Positions 27,346-35,476 of a stretch of DNA of 64,000 nucleotides are shown piece by piece. Below the pieces are notes generated by a model, which had not been told where the DNA came from, did no database searches, and saw only the letters and a program-made list of their open reading frames with translations. Position numbers and translations under genes: made by a program. Numbering within the stretch: position 1 is the first letter of the stretch; the number at the start of each line of letters is the position of its first letter. This DNA is from Microbacterium sp. 1.5R (GTDB lineage Bacteria; Actinomycetota; Actinomycetes; Actinomycetales; Microbacteriaceae). The DNA lies in NCBI RefSeq assembly GCF_001889265.1, contig NZ_CP018151.1, positions 3,038,001 to 3,102,000 of the forward strand, written 5' to 3'.

Positions 27346-28386
27346 ATGACTTCCACCGCGCTCTCCGTCCTCGACCTCGTCCCGGTTCGCACCGGCCAGA
27401 CCAGTGCCGAGGCGATCTCCTCCTCCCTCGATCTCGCCGCGACCGCCGACCGGCTCGGCTACCGCCGCTACTGGTTCGCCGAGCACCACAACATGCCGGC
27501 CGTGGCATCCACCACTCCTCCGGTGCTGATCGCCGCCGCCGCGATGCGCACGACGCAGATCCGTCTCGGATCCGGCGGAGTGATGCTCCCCAACCATGCA
27601 CCGCTCATCGTCGCCGAGCAGTTCGCCGCCCTCGAGGCCATCGCGCCCGGACGCATCGACCTCGGCCTCGGTCGCGCCCCCGGCAGCGACCCCGTCATCA
27701 CCCAGCTGCTGCGTGGATCGGGCACGACCAGCGACGTCGAGCAGTTCCCGCGCAACGTGCAGGACATCGCCGCACTCATCTCGGGCGAGGGCGCCACCGT
27801 GCGCTTCACCTCGGGTGGCGAGTACACGGTGCACGCGACCCCGGCCGCCACCGGAAGCCCCGAGGTGTGGTTGCTCGGATCGAGCGACTACTCGGCGCAG
27901 CTCGCGGCATCCCACGGCCTGCCCTACGTCTTCGCCAACCACTTCTCGGGACAGGGCCTCGAGCGCGCGCTCGACCTCTACCGCACCGGCTACCAGCCGA
28001 GCGAAGAGCACCCCGAGCCGCGGACGTTCCTCACGGTCAACGTCGTCGCCGCGCCGACGCAGGAAGAGGCCGAGGCGCGCGCCCTTCCGCAGCTGCGCAT
28101 GATGTCGCGCCTGCGCCTCAACAAGCCGCTCATCGCACTCGAGACCGTCGAAGAGGCCCTCGCCGCAGAATCGGATGCCGCGACCGACCAGGTCGTCGAA
28201 GCCGCCCGCTCGCGCTGGTTCGTCGGCACCGGCGAGTCGGTCGCCGCCGAGGTGCGCGCGTTCGCCGAGAAGTACGGCGTCGACGAGGTCATGCTGTCGC
28301 CCGTCGCCGGTGCATACGAGTCCGAGCCTCGTGACGCCGCCGCCGGCCGCGCCCAGACGCTCGAGCTCATCGCCGCCGCCCTGTAG
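27346..28386 (+). CDS. luciferase-like flavin monooxygenase (MsnO8/LLM type)
   Basis: A 346-residue TIM-barrel protein of the bacterial luciferase-like family. Landmarks are YWFAEHHNMP near residue 45, RLGSGGVMLPNHAPL, and RIDLGLGRAPGSDP. It would use reduced FMN or F420; the actual substrate of this subgroup is rarely known. The ATG at 27346 has little ribosome-site support and may be leaderless. The gene is monocistronic, with a repeat cluster downstream. Confidence 0.88.
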   Translation: MTSTALSVLDLVPVRTGQTSAEAISSSLDLAATADRLGYRRYWFAEHHNMPAVASTTPPVLIAAAAMRTTQIRLGSGGVMLPNHAPLIVAEQFAALEAIAPGRIDLGLGRAPGSDPVITQLLRGSGTTSDVEQFPRNVQDIAALISGEGATVRFTSGGEYTVHATPAATGSPEVWLLGSSDYSAQLAASHGLPYVFANHFSGQGLERALDLYRTGYQPSEEHPEPRTFLTVNVVAAPTQEEAEARALPQLRMMSRLRLNKPLIALETVEEALAAESDAATDQVVEAARSRWFVGTGESVAAEVRAFAEKYGVDEVMLSPVAGAYESEPRDAAAGRAQTLELIAAAL

Positions 28387-28436
28387 GCGCCGCGGGCGCC
28401 GCTCGCGCTTGTCGCCGCGCGCGCTCGCGCACGCGA

Positions 28437-28580
28437 GCGGGGCCACTTCCGCATCCCGCCGCCAGGCGGGGCCACTTGTGCATCCGAAACGCCGGTTTCA
28501 GATGCAGAAGTGGCCCCGCTCGCGGCACCCGATGCAGAACTGGCCCCGCTCGCGGCACCGGATACAGAAGTGGCCCCGCC
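28437..28580. repeat. GGGGCCACTT element cluster, inverted halves
   Basis: Two direct copies (28437-28456, 28466-28485) read GCGGGGCCACTTNNGCATCC. Then comes the perfect centre GAAACGCCGGTTTC (28486-28499), and then three inverted copies at exact 30-bp intervals (28501, 28531, 28561; GATGCAGAAGTGGCCCCGCT and variants). It lies in the 308-bp gap between the monooxygenase and DUF559 genes. The remainder of the gap (28581-28694) has two DnaA-box-like nonamers but nothing else recognisable. Confidence 0.8.
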
Positions 28581-28694
28581 CCACGCCGGAAGAACGCGGC
28601 GCTCAATCTGTCCACAGGCGCGACTTGTCCACATCTCTCGGGATCTCGCGGTCATCAGGCCCGGAAGACGCATCCGACCAGCGAGCCTGATGGG

Positions 28695-29615
28695 ATGCGC
28701 CATCGGATACTCCTGCCCGACGAACTCGGGCACCATTTCTCCGTGCGGCAGGCCGCGGCCGCCGGTGTCGGTCGGGGTCGCGCATCCGCGCGCGATCTCG
28801 ACAGGCCCTTCCGCGGGGTGCGTTCGGTCACGGCTGCGGAGACACCACTCGATCGCGTCGTCGCCCTCGCGCCCCTCCTGCACCGTGGTCAGCTCATCGG
28901 CGGGGAGACGGCGATGCGGGTGTGGGGGTATCCGCATCCCGGCATCTGGAACGTCGAGACAGCGATTTTCGTGGTCGTGACGACGGGTTCGGCGCGCGTC
29001 CGCAGCCGCGGCGTCACCGGCCGACGCCTGGCAGAGGGACGGGCCCATCCCTGGCGAATCGGTGGAATTCCGGTCGTCGATCCGGCCGCGGCTCTGTTCA
29101 TGTGCGCCGCGACGATGACCGACGACCATGTGGTCATCGCCCTCGACGCAGTGCTGAGCACGGCCGACAACTATCCCGGGCTGCGTCAGGGGCGCCCTCC
29201 CCTGACAGAGACCGACATCGAACAGCGCCTGCAGGCCTGGGGCCGCTTCCCCGGCTCTCGACGAGTCCGTGACGCGCTGTCCCGTGCGCGCGAAGGAGTG
29301 GAATCGCCCAAGGAGACCGAGACGCGGTTGCTCATCGTCGCGGGAGGTCTTCCTGAACCCGTCGTGCAGTACGAGATCCACGAGAACGGACTCCTCATCG
29401 CGCGCAGCGACATGGCCTATCCCGACCTCAGGATCTCGATCGAGTACGAGGGCGACGGCCACCGCACGAGTCGCGATCAGTGGCGCCGCGACATCCAGCG
29501 GCAGCGAGATCTCGAGGACCTCGGCTGGATCGTCATCCGCGTGACTCAGCTCGACCTGGACGACGGGCGACCGCTGATGGACCGCATCCGTCGCGCGATG
29601 GCATCCCGTCGCTGA
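28695..29615 (+). CDS. DUF559 / Vsr-like endonuclease-fold protein
   Basis: A 306-residue protein. The C-terminal third has the DUF559/very-short-patch-repair fold: Glu in SPKETETRLL, Asp and Glu in ARSDMAYPDLRISIEYEGDG followed by H, and a Q/R-rich helix (RDIQRQRDLEDLGW). These acidic residues match a PD-(D/E)xK site. The N-terminal 200 residues resemble AbiEi-type or HTH-containing partners often fused to this domain in actinobacteria. The start at 28695 (GATGCGCC context) gives MRHRILLPDELG. It is flanked on both sides by the same intergenic element family. Confidence 0.7.
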   Translation: MRHRILLPDELGHHFSVRQAAAAGVGRGRASARDLDRPFRGVRSVTAAETPLDRVVALAPLLHRGQLIGGETAMRVWGYPHPGIWNVETAIFVVVTTGSARVRSRGVTGRRLAEGRAHPWRIGGIPVVDPAAALFMCAATMTDDHVVIALDAVLSTADNYPGLRQGRPPLTETDIEQRLQAWGRFPGSRRVRDALSRAREGVESPKETETRLLIVAGGLPEPVVQYEIHENGLLIARSDMAYPDLRISIEYEGDGHRTSRDQWRRDIQRQRDLEDLGWIVIRVTQLDLDDGRPLMDRIRRAMASRR

Positions 29616-29661
29616 CGCTCGCACATCTCTGCGTCCCGCCCCACCCCTCCCACGCCCGCAG

Positions 29662-29744
29662 GCGGGGCCATTTCCGCATCCGGCGTCCAGGCGGGGCCAG
29701 TTCCGCATCCGGATCATCCGTTTGCGATGCACAACTGGCCCCGC
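29662..29744. repeat. GGGGCCA-TT element cluster
   Basis: Direct copies at 29662-29681 and 29691-29710 (GCGGGGCCANTTCCGCATCC) and one inverted copy at 29726-29744 (GATGCACAACTGGCCCCGC) lie just downstream of the DUF559 gene. The centre GGATCATCCGTTTGC differs from the GAAAC centre of other clusters. Confidence 0.75.
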
Positions 29745-29843
29745 ATCGCCGGCGCCATGTGGCGAAAGCCGCCAAGACTCCGCGTCAGGGGCTGGTATTC
29801 CGGTGCGCCGGGGCGTAGGGTCACCCGCAACGGAAGGGGTTCG

Positions 29844-30056
29844 ATGATGAGCACTACCAAGACCCTGGCCCTCTGGGTGGCGTACGGCACGAACGGCGTC
29901 GTCGGCAGCATCCGACATGACGACGAGGGATACACCGTCGTCATGGCCGGATCCGATGCGGCGACAGGCACGTACCCGACCTTGGAATCGGCGAAGGGCG
30001 CGTTGCATTCGCACATGCTGCCGGGCAGCGGTTGGCCGATGTTCCGCGAGCACTGA
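29844..30056 (+). CDS. small hypothetical protein
   Basis: A 70-residue protein (MMSTTKTLALWVAYGTNGVV onward) with a possible ribosome site GGAAGGGG eight bases upstream. It looks like a compact alpha/beta domain with a conserved-looking end (GALHSHMLPGSGWPMFREH). No signal peptide or membrane span is present. No family recognised; codon bias matches neighbouring real genes. Confidence 0.55.
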   Translation: MMSTTKTLALWVAYGTNGVVGSIRHDDEGYTVVMAGSDAATGTYPTLESAKGALHSHMLPGSGWPMFREH

Positions 30057-30132
30057 CTTTCGAACGGGGAAACAAGGGGCAGAGGGGCGGCGCGGTCGCG
30101 GGGCATCCCCGCGACCGTCGTACGCTGACTGC

Positions 30133-30171
30133 ATGCGAATCACCACTCCCCTCGCTCCTCCGGCATGCTGA
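30133..30171 (+). other. possible leader peptide overlapping moeA start
   Basis: A 12-codon frame MRITTPLAPPAC begins six bases after TACGCT, a -10-like hexamer, and stops at 30171, overlapping the moeA ATG (30165) in another frame. It could be a leaderless upstream peptide coupling translation to moeA, or chance. Confidence 0.25.
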
Positions 30172-31397
30172 CGGTCGAGGAGCAGCGGGCGAAGGTGATC
30201 GCCGCCACCCGACCGCTGGATGCCGAATCGGTGCCGCTCGCACGGGCGGCGGGCCGCGTCCTCGCCACGACCGTGCACGCTCGGGTCGATGTGCCGGTGT
30301 TCGACAACTCGGCGATGGACGGATATGCGGTCCTGTTCACCGACGTCGAGTCGGCCACGGCCGTGCACCCCGTCGAGCTCGCGGTGGTCGCCGACCTCCC
30401 GGCGGGGTCAGCCGACGAACCCGAGCTGCGTGAGGGACGAGCCGCACGCATCATGACCGGCGCCCCTGTGCCGCACACGGCCACCGTCGTCGTGCCGTTC
30501 GAGCACACCCGCGACGGCCTGCAGGCGTGGGACGCGCCTGCGATCGTGGTCACCGCGCCGACTCGCGCGGGTGCCAACATCCGCCGCCGCGGCGAGGAGC
30601 TGCGCGCCGGAGCCGTCGTCGCGACAGCGGGCACCACCCTCGGCCCGCTCCAGCTCACGGCCATCGCGGCCACCGGCATCGACACGGTGCCGGTGCATCG
30701 TCGTCCTCGCGTCGCGGTCATCTCGACCGGCAGCGAGCTCGCCGACCCCGGCGCCGACCTCGCCCGCGGGCAGATCCCCGAGTCGAACTCGGTGCTGCTC
30801 GCTGCGCTGTGCGCGGAGACGGGCGCTGACGTCGTCTCGGTCGACACGGTGACAGACGAGGATGCCGCCTTCACCGCACTCCTCGATCGCGCGCTCGTCG
30901 ATGCGCGCGTCGATGTCGTGGTCACGTCCGGCGGAGTCAGCGCCGGCGCCCACGAGGTCGTGAAGAACGTGCTGCGCGATCGCATCGAGTTCGTGGCGGT
31001 CGCCATGCAGCCGGGCAGGCCTCAGGCTTTCGGACGCCTCGGCGACGCGCTGGTGTTCGGACTGCCCGGCAATCCGGCGAGCGTCGCCGCGTCGTTCGAG
31101 GCCTTCGTGCGGCCGGCGCTGCTCGCCCTCCAGGGTCGCGCAGGCCTGCAGCGCCCGATGCTCCGCCTCGCCAGCACCGCAGCGTGGCGCAGCCCGGTGG
31201 GACGACAGCAGTACGTGCCCGTCGCCCTCGACCGATCCGACCCGGCCGCCTGGTCGGTGCGCCCGGCGGCCGCCGACGGGTCATCGGGCGCGCATCTGGC
31301 GGCAGGACTCGCCAGAGCGGATGCCTATGCCGTCGTGCCCGCCGACGTATCAGCCGTCGCAGCAGGCGACCTGGTCGATGTGATGCTGCTCTCATGA
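30165..31397 (+). CDS. moeA: molybdopterin molybdenumtransferase MoeA
   Basis: A 410-residue enzyme that inserts molybdate into adenylylated molybdopterin. It shows the N-terminal motif VPVFDNSAMDGYAV, the MoCF domain (ISTGSELADPG, TSGGVSAGAHEVV) and the LPGNPASV loop, with a C-terminal beta-barrel domain from about residue 330. The start at 30165 lacks a good ribosome site and may depend on the short upstream frame. It heads an operon in which each downstream gene overlaps or closely follows the last, leading to nitrate reductase, the likely user of the cofactor. Confidence 0.94.
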   Translation: MLTVEEQRAKVIAATRPLDAESVPLARAAGRVLATTVHARVDVPVFDNSAMDGYAVLFTDVESATAVHPVELAVVADLPAGSADEPELREGRAARIMTGAPVPHTATVVVPFEHTRDGLQAWDAPAIVVTAPTRAGANIRRRGEELRAGAVVATAGTTLGPLQLTAIAATGIDTVPVHRRPRVAVISTGSELADPGADLARGQIPESNSVLLAALCAETGADVVSVDTVTDEDAAFTALLDRALVDARVDVVVTSGGVSAGAHEVVKNVLRDRIEFVAVAMQPGRPQAFGRLGDALVFGLPGNPASVAASFEAFVRPALLALQGRAGLQRPMLRLASTAAWRSPVGRQQYVPVALDRSDPAAWSVRPAAADGSSGAHLAAGLARADAYAVVPADVSAVAAGDLVDVMLLS

Positions 31398-32131
31398 CAG
31401 GGACGCGCACGACCGAGACACCGGACGCCGCGACACCGGCGTCCGGGCCGACTGCCGCGATCATCCTCGCCGGCGGGCGGGCCTCACGACTCGACGGGAC
31501 TGCCAAGCCGTTGCTCGAGGTCGGCGGCCGCACCCTGCTCGACCGCGCCATCGCCGCCGTCGACGGCTGCGACCCCATCGTGGTCGTAGGTCCGCCGGCG
31601 CCGACCCGTGTTCGCGTCGTATGGACCCGGGAGACCCCGGAGTTCGGCGGACCGGTCGCCGGCATCGCCGCAGGCCTCGCTCTCGTCGACACCGCCGACG
31701 TCCTGCTGCTGGCGGCCGACCTGCCGAACGCCGAAGGCGCCGTGGCGCTGCTGCACCGGCATCCGCCCCTCTCCGCCGACGCCGACGGCAAAATCGGCAA
31801 GGCCGACGCCGACGGCAAAATCGGCAAGGCCGACGCCCCCAGCACGAATGGTGCGCACGGCATCGACGGCGTCTGCCTGATCGACGCGTCGGGACGCATG
31901 CAGTGGCTCGTCGGCCGCTACCGCACCGATGCCCTGCGATCCGCCGCCGCGGCTCTCCCCGACGGCGGCCGCAACGCGTCGTTGCGATCGCTGCTGGCGC
32001 GCCTGCGCATCAGCGCGATTCCGGCGGGAGACCTGGCAACGGATGTCGACACGTGGGACGATCTCGAACGGGCCCGCGCCGCGGCACCGATGCCCCCGCG
32101 CGACGGAGCACCAGACGAGGAGACGACATGA
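31394..32131 (+). CDS. mobA: molybdenum cofactor guanylyl/nucleotidyltransferase, MobA-like
   Basis: A 245-residue nucleotidyltransferase with the signature LAGGRASRLDGTAKPLLEVG, and GGPVAGIAAGL and LLLAADLPNA for Mg-nucleotide binding. It attaches a nucleotide to the Mo-cofactor to form the dinucleotide form used by DMSO-reductase-family enzymes such as the nitrate reductase encoded downstream. The ATG overlaps the moeA stop by four bases. An internal 27-bp tandem duplication adds two ADADGKIGK units in a loop at about residues 128-145, foreign to the family and with lower GC. Confidence 0.85.
   Translation: MTGTRTTETPDAATPASGPTAAIILAGGRASRLDGTAKPLLEVGGRTLLDRAIAAVDGCDPIVVVGPPAPTRVRVVWTRETPEFGGPVAGIAAGLALVDTADVLLLAADLPNAEGAVALLHRHPPLSADADGKIGKADADGKIGKADAPSTNGAHGIDGVCLIDASGRMQWLVGRYRTDALRSAAAALPDGGRNASLRSLLARLRISAIPAGDLATDVDTWDDLERARAAAPMPPRDGAPDEETT
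31775..31828 (+). repeat. perfect 27-bp tandem duplication within mobA
   Basis: Two identical 27-bp copies (31775-31801, 31802-31828) keep the frame and encode ADADGKIGK twice; a partial third copy (GCCGACGCC) follows. Confidence 0.9.
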
Positions 32132-32412
32132 CCGACAAGCCGCAACACCTTCCGGTCGAAGCCCTGGACGACTGGACCACGGCGGTCTGCAGCGCGCTCG
32201 GGATCGATCGCGAGTCCGTCGATGTCGCCCTGCTCCTGGATCTCGCCCGGGATGTCGCGCACGGCGTCGCCCGCCCGGCCGCACCGCTCAGCGCCTACCT
32301 CGCCGGCCTCGCCGCAGGTCGCGCGGGCGGCAGCCGCGAGGACACCGCTGCGGCGGTCGCCACCATCACCGAGCTGGCCGGGGAATGGCGCGCCGACGAA
32401 CAGGATTCCTGA
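32128..32412 (+). CDS. DUF6457 domain protein
   Basis: A 94-residue, mostly helical protein (LDDWTTAVCSALGIDRESVD, then ARDVAHGVARPAAPLSAYLA). DUF6457 proteins follow MobA genes in actinobacteria, and in some genomes the domain is fused to MobA, so it probably assists cofactor nucleotidylation. The ATG overlaps the mobA stop by four bases. It is the last gene before a 125-bp gap containing a candidate nitrogen-control site. Confidence 0.8.
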   Translation: MTDKPQHLPVEALDDWTTAVCSALGIDRESVDVALLLDLARDVAHGVARPAAPLSAYLAGLAAGRAGGSREDTAAAVATITELAGEWRADEQDS

Positions 32413-32450
32413 AGTTCTCTCATCGCCCACCTCGCCGATGTGATCGAGAA

Positions 32451-32468
32451 GTAATCGTCCGGTAATCG
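32451..32468 (+). promoter_or_regulatory. GTAATC direct repeat upstream of narK (GlnR-like)
   Basis: GTAATCG at 32451 and again at 32462, 11 bp apart. The spacing matches the two half-sites of actinobacterial GlnR operators (GTnAC-n6-GnAAC), although T replaces C in both. A TACGTT -10-like hexamer at 32499 has no -35, as expected of an activator-dependent promoter. Confidence 0.35.
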
Positions 32469-32537
32469 CACTCGTGCGGCCCTGCAACATCCGCCGCCTA
32501 CGTTCAGAGCATTCACCTCTCGAACGCAGGAGCCGCG

Positions 32538-33929
32538 ATGTCCCAGATCACCGGAAGAAGCAGCGTCGACACCCCCGCCGTGACCCTCACGCGCCGCCCC
32601 GGCCGGTGGATCGACGGCTGGAACCCCGAGGATTCGGCCTTCTGGGCCACCGAGGGCAAGGCGATCGCCCGCCGCAACCTCGGCTGGTCGATCTTCGCCG
32701 AGTTCCTCGGGTTCATCATCTGGCAGCTCTGGAGCATCGTTGTCGTGCTGCTCCCCGCCGCCGGGTTCACGCTGAGCACCACCGAGTCGTTCTGGCTGAT
32801 CTCGCTGCCGAGCCTCGTCGGCGCGACGCTGCGGTTCCCGTACACGTTCCTCGTCGCCCGCTTCGGCGGACGCAACTGGACCATCGTCTCGGCGCTGCTG
32901 CTGCTGATCCCCGCCGTCCTGCTCGGCATCGTCGTGCAGGATCCCGAGACCCCGTTCGGCGTGCTGCTCGCCGTCGCGGCTCTCGCCGGTTTCGGCGGCG
33001 GCAACTTCGCCAGCTCCATGGCGAACATCACCTACTTCTTCCCGCAGAAGGAGAAGGGCTGGGCGCTCGGGCTCAACGCCGCCGGCGGCAACCTCGGCAC
33101 CTCGGTCGCCCAGCTCGCGGTGCCGATCGTCGTGTCGATCACCGCCGCGTCGACCTTCAGCCTGTCGTTCGCCGGCTGGATGTGGGTGCCGCTGATCCTC
33201 GTGGCCGTGTGGGGAGCATGGCGCCACATGGACAACCTGTCGTCGGCCAAGGCGGACTTCGCCGGGGCCGCCGCCGCACTGCGCGAACCGCACCTGTGGG
33301 TGCTGTCGCTGCTGTACATCGGCACGTTCGGATCGTTCATCGGCTTCTCGAGCGTCTTCCCGAAGCTCATCGCCGACACCTTCCCCGAGTTCTCGACGTT
33401 CCAGATCGGCAGCGCCTCACTGTCGCTGGCCTTCCTCGGAGCCCTCGTCGGCTCGCTCGCCCGCCCCTACGGAGGAAAGCTCGCCGACCGCTTCGGCGGA
33501 GCACGGATGACGATCGCCGCGTTCTCGCTCATGATCGTCGGCGCCCTGTCGCTGCTCGTCACTCTCGAGGCGAACAGCTTCGCGCTCTTCCTCGGATGCT
33601 TCCTGCTGCTGTTCGTCGCGGCGGGCGTCGGCAACGGCGCGACCTACCGGATGATCCCCAACGTCTTCGCCGCACGCGGTGCCGCGACCGCGGGCGACGC
33701 GCTCGCTGTCAGCACCCAGCGCAAGGGTGCGGCCGCCCTGGGGCTGATCTCGGCAATCGGCGCCTACGGCGGATTCGTGATCCCGCAGGTTCTCGCGGCG
33801 GCGAAGAGCGGCACAGGTTCGTACGCTCCGGCATTCGGCGGATTCGTCGCCGCCTACATCGTGCTGCTCCTCATCACGGTCTTCGTCTATCTGATGCCTC
33901 GGCCCTCGCTCGCCGGACACCGGATCTGA
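32538..33929 (+). CDS. narK: nitrate/nitrite transporter NarK
   Basis: A 463-residue MFS protein of the nitrate/nitrite porter family with 12 spans. Both glycine-rich nitrate signatures are present: FGGGNFASSMANITYFFPQK and the second-half equivalent AAGVGNGATYRMIPNVFA. A ~35-residue N-terminal cytoplasmic segment (GRWIDGWNPEDSAFW) is typical of the actinobacterial type. The ribosome site GCAGGAG is good. It imports nitrate for the reductase genes that follow after two bases. Confidence 0.93.
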   Translation: MSQITGRSSVDTPAVTLTRRPGRWIDGWNPEDSAFWATEGKAIARRNLGWSIFAEFLGFIIWQLWSIVVVLLPAAGFTLSTTESFWLISLPSLVGATLRFPYTFLVARFGGRNWTIVSALLLLIPAVLLGIVVQDPETPFGVLLAVAALAGFGGGNFASSMANITYFFPQKEKGWALGLNAAGGNLGTSVAQLAVPIVVSITAASTFSLSFAGWMWVPLILVAVWGAWRHMDNLSSAKADFAGAAAALREPHLWVLSLLYIGTFGSFIGFSSVFPKLIADTFPEFSTFQIGSASLSLAFLGALVGSLARPYGGKLADRFGGARMTIAAFSLMIVGALSLLVTLEANSFALFLGCFLLLFVAAGVGNGATYRMIPNVFAARGAATAGDALAVSTQRKGAAALGLISAIGAYGGFVIPQVLAAAKSGTGSYAPAFGGFVAAYIVLLLITVFVYLMPRPSLAGHRI

Positions 33930-33931
33930 CC

Positions 33932-35476
33932 ATGACCGAGCGCATCGTCGTCATCGGCGCGGGGCCTGTCGGCATCCGCTTCACCGAAGAGCTCCTGCCG
34001 CTCGTGGCAGGGGGTCGGGCGACGGTCACCGTGCTGGGCGCCGAGACGGCGGATCCGTACAACCGGGTGCTGCTCGCGGAATACGCCGTGGGCGAGGCCT
34101 CGTCCGACGAGCTCACTCTCGCCACTGCCGCGAGCCTCACCGGTGTGGATCTGCGGCTGGGGGCGCGAGCGGTGCGGATCGATCGGGATGCGCGGGTCGT
34201 CGAGCTGGTCGACGGATCGACCGTCGGGTATGACCGCCTGGTGCTCGCGACCGGCGCGCGATCGATCGTCCCGTCGCTCGAAGGCCTCGAGACGCTCGGT
34301 CCGGACACCACCGGCCTCGACAGCAGTCTGACCACAGGGGTCTGCGTGCTCCGCGATCTGTCGGATGCCGAGCAGGTGCGCGCCGTGGTCGCACGCGGCG
34401 GCCGGGTCGTGGTGCTCGGAGCCGGCGTGCTGGGGATCGAGCTCGCCATGCTGCTCGCTGACGCCGGCGCCGTGCCCTCCGTGGCCCACTTCGGTCCGAT
34501 GCCGATGCCCCGCCAACTCGACCGGGGGTCGGCGAGCATCCTCTCGACCGCTCTCGCCTCGGCCGGCGTCACGCTGGTGCCGCACACCCGAGCCGAGGGA
34601 GTGATCGGAGTCGAGGGCGACGACGGCATCCGCCGGTTCCGTGCACTCGCGAGCTCCGACGGCAAGCGCATCGAGGGCGATCTGCTCGTGCTGTCGTGCG
34701 GCGTCAGGGCGCGCACCGAGCTCGCCGAGGCCGCGGGACTCCGCGTCGGCAACGGCGTGCTCGTCGACGGCGCACTGCGCTCGTGGTCGGATCCGCGCAT
34801 CCATGCGATCGGGGACTGCGCCCACATCGCCGACCCCGCCGAGTTCCTGCACGACCGCCAGGTGCCGGGCGGACCGCACGGCCTCGTCGGCCCCGGCTGG
34901 CGTCAGGCGAGCTGGCTCGCCGCGGCCATCGCCGCCGAGCTCGACAGTGCCGACGACCACCCGGGCGAGTTCGCCGACGAGCACCCCGGCGTCGTCGTGC
35001 TCAAGGGCGAGCTGGTCGACATCGCATCCGCGGGCGACGTCTCGGCCGACCCCTTCGCCCCTGTCCCGGCCGGTGAGGATGCCCCCGGCATCGCCGTCTG
35101 GGCCGACCCCGAGCACGGCACCTACGTGAAGATGGCGACGCGCGACGGCATCCTCACCGGATTCGTGGCGGTCGGGATGCCGCGGGCCGCCGCCGAACTG
35201 AGCGTGCTGTACCTGCGCGGCGGCGAGCTGCCCGCCGACCGCTCGCTGCTGCTGCGTCTCGATGATCCTGACGCTGATGCGATCGCACCGGCCGGTCGTG
35301 ACGCGACCCTCTGCATCTGCAACGCCGTCACCGTCGGCCAGATCGAGGACGCGATCGACGACGGCTGCTCGTCGGTGGCTGCGGTCGGCGAGTGCACCCG
35401 CGCCGGCACCGGATGCGGAGGATGCCGCGCCCGCATCACCGAGATGCTGCACGCCCACGCGGGGGCCGTCGCATGA
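33932..35476 (+). CDS. nasB: assimilatory nitrate reductase electron-transfer subunit (FAD, [2Fe-2S])
   Basis: A 514-residue flavoprotein. FAD binds at IVVIGAGPVGIRF (residues 4-16), NAD(P)H at VVVLGAGVLGIELAM, and IHAIGDCAHI is the closing FAD motif. The C-terminal 50 residues are a BFD-like [2Fe-2S] domain (CICNAVTVGQIEDAI, then GTGCGGCRARI). This is the layout of NasB and of the N-terminal half of NirB, without any siroheme domain. It passes electrons from NAD(P)H to the catalytic subunit, whose start overlaps its stop by four bases. Confidence 0.85.
   Translation: MTERIVVIGAGPVGIRFTEELLPLVAGGRATVTVLGAETADPYNRVLLAEYAVGEASSDELTLATAASLTGVDLRLGARAVRIDRDARVVELVDGSTVGYDRLVLATGARSIVPSLEGLETLGPDTTGLDSSLTTGVCVLRDLSDAEQVRAVVARGGRVVVLGAGVLGIELAMLLADAGAVPSVAHFGPMPMPRQLDRGSASILSTALASAGVTLVPHTRAEGVIGVEGDDGIRRFRALASSDGKRIEGDLLVLSCGVRARTELAEAAGLRVGNGVLVDGALRSWSDPRIHAIGDCAHIADPAEFLHDRQVPGGPHGLVGPGWRQASWLAAAIAAELDSADDHPGEFADEHPGVVVLKGELVDIASAGDVSADPFAPVPAGEDAPGIAVWADPEHGTYVKMATRDGILTGFVAVGMPRAAAELSVLYLRGGELPADRSLLLRLDDPDADAIAPAGRDATLCICNAVTVGQIEDAIDDGCSSVAAVGECTRAGTGCGGCRARITEMLHAHAGAVA

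Noticed and set aside
28608..28633. Replication origin: two DnaA-box-like nonamers (CTGTCCACA, TTGTCCACA)
   Set aside because: Only two boxes, with no AT-rich unwinding region and no dnaA, dnaN or gyr genes nearby.
27990..30368. A 792-codon open frame on the minus strand across the DUF559 region
   Set aside because: It runs through repeats and opposite two well-supported genes, and shows no family motif.
32474..35476. A single 1000-residue fusion protein across narK and nasB
   Set aside because: The upstream half is an out-of-frame reading of narK; the flavoprotein has its own ATG at 33932 directly after the narK stop.
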